From Cognatishimia sp. F0-27 (GTDB lineage Bacteria; Pseudomonadota; Alphaproteobacteria; Rhodobacterales; Rhodobacteraceae): a DNA stretch of 64,000 bases. Below, piece after piece: positions 62,421-64,000 of this stretch; position 1 is the stretch's first letter; each line of letters starts with the position of its first letter. Made by a program: the position numbers and the translations under genes. The stretch spans positions 1 to 64,000 of the forward strand of contig NZ_JAFMPQ010000021.1 of assembly GCF_020667845.1 (NCBI RefSeq), given 5' to 3'. Under the pieces are notes generated by a model. It searched no databases. It saw nothing but the letters and a program-made list of their open reading frames with translations, and had not been told where the DNA came from.

Positions 62421-62464
62421 GCATGGTTTGTGCATCGGTTGTGCATGGATTGTGCATGCTCGAT
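62421..62464. repeat. 11-bp direct repeats (GCATG iterons), cluster 2
   Basis: GCAT recurs at 62421, 62432, 62443 and 62454, an exact 11-bp period, with units like GCATGGATTGT. This is the same design, count and spacing as cluster 1 at 20-63. The array ends 20 bp before the prfC start codon, so it overlaps the promoter or leader of prfC. Confidence 0.75.
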
Positions 62465-62484
62465 TTTCGCGCTACCTCGCACCC

Positions 62485-64000
62485 ATGCTTGATACGCCCA
62501 CAAACCGCCCCGACCTGCCCCCGGAGATTGCCCGCCGCCGGACATTTGCGATTATCTCGCACCCGGATGCCGGCAAAACGACCCTGACGGAGAAATTCCT
62601 GCTCTTCGGCGGGGCGATCCAGATGGCCGGTCAGGTGCGCGCCAAGGGCGAGGCGCGGCGGACGCGCTCGGACTTCATGCAGATGGAAAAGGACCGCGGC
62701 ATTTCCGTGTCCGCCTCCGCAATGTCATTTGATTTCAAGACGTTCCGCTTTAATCTCGTGGACACGCCCGGCCACTCGGACTTTTCCGAAGACACCTATC
62801 GCACGCTCACGGCGGTGGATGCGGCGGTGATGGTGATCGACGGCGCAAAGGGGGTCGAGAGCCAGACCCAGAAGCTCTTCGAGGTCTGCCGCCTGCGCGA
62901 TCTGCCGATCCTGACATTCTGCAACAAGATGGATCGCGAAGCCCGCGATACATTTGATATCATTGACGAAATTCAGGAAAACCTTGCCATAGACGTCACC
63001 CCCGCAAGCTGGCCCATCGGCATGGGGCGCGACTTTCTGGGCTGCTACGATCTGCTCAATGACCGGCTGGAGCTCATGGACCGCGCCGACCGCAACAAGG
63101 TGGCTGAAACCATCACGCTGAACGGTCTGGACGATCCCGCCATGGAGCAGCACATCCCCGCCGATCTACTCGCACAGCTGCGCGAAGAGGTTGAAATGGC
63201 TCGGGAATTGCTGCCCACCCTCGATCCGCAATCGGTGCTCGAAGGGCATATGACACCGATCTGGTTCGGCTCGGCGATCAACAGTTTCGGCGTCAAGGAG
63301 CTGATGGACGGCATTGCGCAATACGGTCCCGAGCCACAGCCGCAATCCGCCAGCCCGCGCCAGATCAGCCCCGATGAAAAGAAGGTTTCCGGCTTTGTTT
63401 TCAAGGTGCAAGCCAATATGGACCCCAAGCACCGCGACCGCGTGGCCTTTGTCCGTCTCGCGTCCGGTCACTTCAACCGCGGCATGAAACTGACCCATGT
63501 GCGCTCGAAAAAGCCGATGGCGATTTCCAACCCAGTGCTGTTCCTTGCCGCAGACCGCGAATTGGCGGAAGAGGCTTGGGCCGGTGACATCATCGGCATC
63601 CCGAACCACGGTCAACTGCGCATCGGCGACACGCTGACCGAAGGCGAGGCGCTGAAGGTCACGGGCATCCCAAGCTTTGCGCCCGAGCTTTTGCAATCGG
63701 TCCGCGCCGGCGATCCGATGAAGGCCAAGCATCTCGAAAAGGCCCTGATGCAGTTTGCCGAGGAAGGTGCCGCGAAGGTCTTCAAGCCGATGATCGGTTC
63801 GGGTTTTATCGTCGGTGTTGTCGGCGCCTTGCAATTCGAGGTTCTGGGCAGCCGGATCGAGATGGAATACGGCCTGCCCGTGCGCTTCGAGGCGTCCCAA
63901 TTCACCTCCGCGCGCTGGGTCCATGGCGAAAAGGACGCGGTGGAGAAATTCGCACAGTCGAACCGACAGCACATCGCCTATGACAATGACGGGGGCACGG
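62485..64000 (+). CDS. prfC: Peptide chain release factor 3 (partial, 3' end beyond window)
   Basis: 505 codons are present; the stop lies outside the window. PrfC is a GTPase that recycles RF1/RF2 from the ribosome after termination. G motifs: SHPDAGKTT (about 25-33), DRGISVS, DTPGHSDF and NKMDRE. Domain II includes MGRDFLGC and GHFNRGM; the C-terminal part (YGLPVRFEASQFTSARWV) is typical of RF3. No clear ribosome site precedes the ATG at 62485; instead the 11-bp GCATG repeats lie just upstream. Confidence 0.95.
   Translation, partial: MLDTPTNRPDLPPEIARRRTFAIISHPDAGKTTLTEKFLLFGGAIQMAGQVRAKGEARRTRSDFMQMEKDRGISVSASAMSFDFKTFRFNLVDTPGHSDFSEDTYRTLTAVDAAVMVIDGAKGVESQTQKLFEVCRLRDLPILTFCNKMDREARDTFDIIDEIQENLAIDVTPASWPIGMGRDFLGCYDLLNDRLELMDRADRNKVAETITLNGLDDPAMEQHIPADLLAQLREEVEMARELLPTLDPQSVLEGHMTPIWFGSAINSFGVKELMDGIAQYGPEPQPQSASPRQISPDEKKVSGFVFKVQANMDPKHRDRVAFVRLASGHFNRGMKLTHVRSKKPMAISNPVLFLAADRELAEEAWAGDIIGIPNHGQLRIGDTLTEGEALKVTGIPSFAPELLQSVRAGDPMKAKHLEKALMQFAEEGAAKVFKPMIGSGFIVGVVGALQFEVLGSRIEMEYGLPVRFEASQFTSARWVHGEKDAVEKFAQSNRQHIAYDNDGGT

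Overview
The window is high-GC and densely coded, with short intergenic gaps. It reads as a chromosomal segment of a marine alphaproteobacterium of the Rhodobacteraceae (Roseobacter group). Four things point there: a complete RcGTA-type gene transfer agent (GTA) cluster, a DMSP lyase of the DddP type whose metal ligands fall at the numbering I recall for characterised DddP, a pyruvate dehydrogenase operon whose E1 beta carries its own lipoyl domain, and GGGGGCTGGCCCCC-type palindromes between genes. I see no tRNA, rRNA, CRISPR array, transposase or integrase.

Layout. 0-5 kb: a fused indolepyruvate ferredoxin oxidoreductase diverges from a LysR regulator that looks like LsrB/VtlR. Directly downstream is a probable trans-acting sRNA ending in a textbook terminator, an arrangement that recalls the lsrB-abcR locus of Rhizobiales. 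5-8 kb: a coupled three-gene catabolic operon (diaminopropionate ammonia-lyase-like, M24 peptidase, Asp/Glu racemase family) that parallels eutB-eutD-eutA of ectoine use but is distinct from it. 8-21 kb: purL, an orphan curlin-repeat amyloid gene behind an AT-rich leader, an M48 peptidase, anmK, tyrS, a DUF3179 protein, a soluble chemoreceptor whose 3' end is duplicated, an Fe-S scaffold, hisI and an alpha/beta hydrolase-OsmC fusion. 21-27 kb: dddP diverging from a DUF3445 heme N-demethylase-like gene, a tail-anchored unknown protein, an MltB-type transglycosylase, rlmJ and two tandem cyclophilins. 28-34 kb: pgk (behind 26-bp tandem repeats), ftsB and pdhA-pdhB-small ORF-pdhC. 34.3-35.1 kb: cysE.

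35.6-50.0 kb on the minus strand: the GTA structural cluster in canonical order (g1 TerS, TerL, portal, g3.5, protease, capsid, connectors, tail tube, chaperones, tape measure, distal tail, hub, NlpC/P60, megatron) plus a DUF7742-type protein. Many junctions overlap by ATGA or TGATG and every frame is open, so it looks intact. A TfoX C-domain protein lies 1.6 kb upstream of its first gene.

50-64 kb: an aminotransferase, the TfoX-like gene, Pmp3 and DUF4112 membrane proteins, ndk, a Bcr/CflA exporter, an ABC-F protein, a CrtA-like protein, MarC, a retroviral-type aspartic protease, an AlkD-like HEAT protein, an atypical SDR lacking the usual Tyr/Lys, a 31-bp minisatellite, a SnoaL-like protein and prfC, which runs off the right edge.

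The least explained signals are non-coding. They are two clusters of four GCATG repeats at exact 11-bp spacing (positions 20 and 62421), the sRNA locus, the tandem repeats before pgk and after the SDR gene, and the duplicated chemoreceptor 3' end. The least explained coding unit is the eut-like operon at 4.9-8.0 kb.
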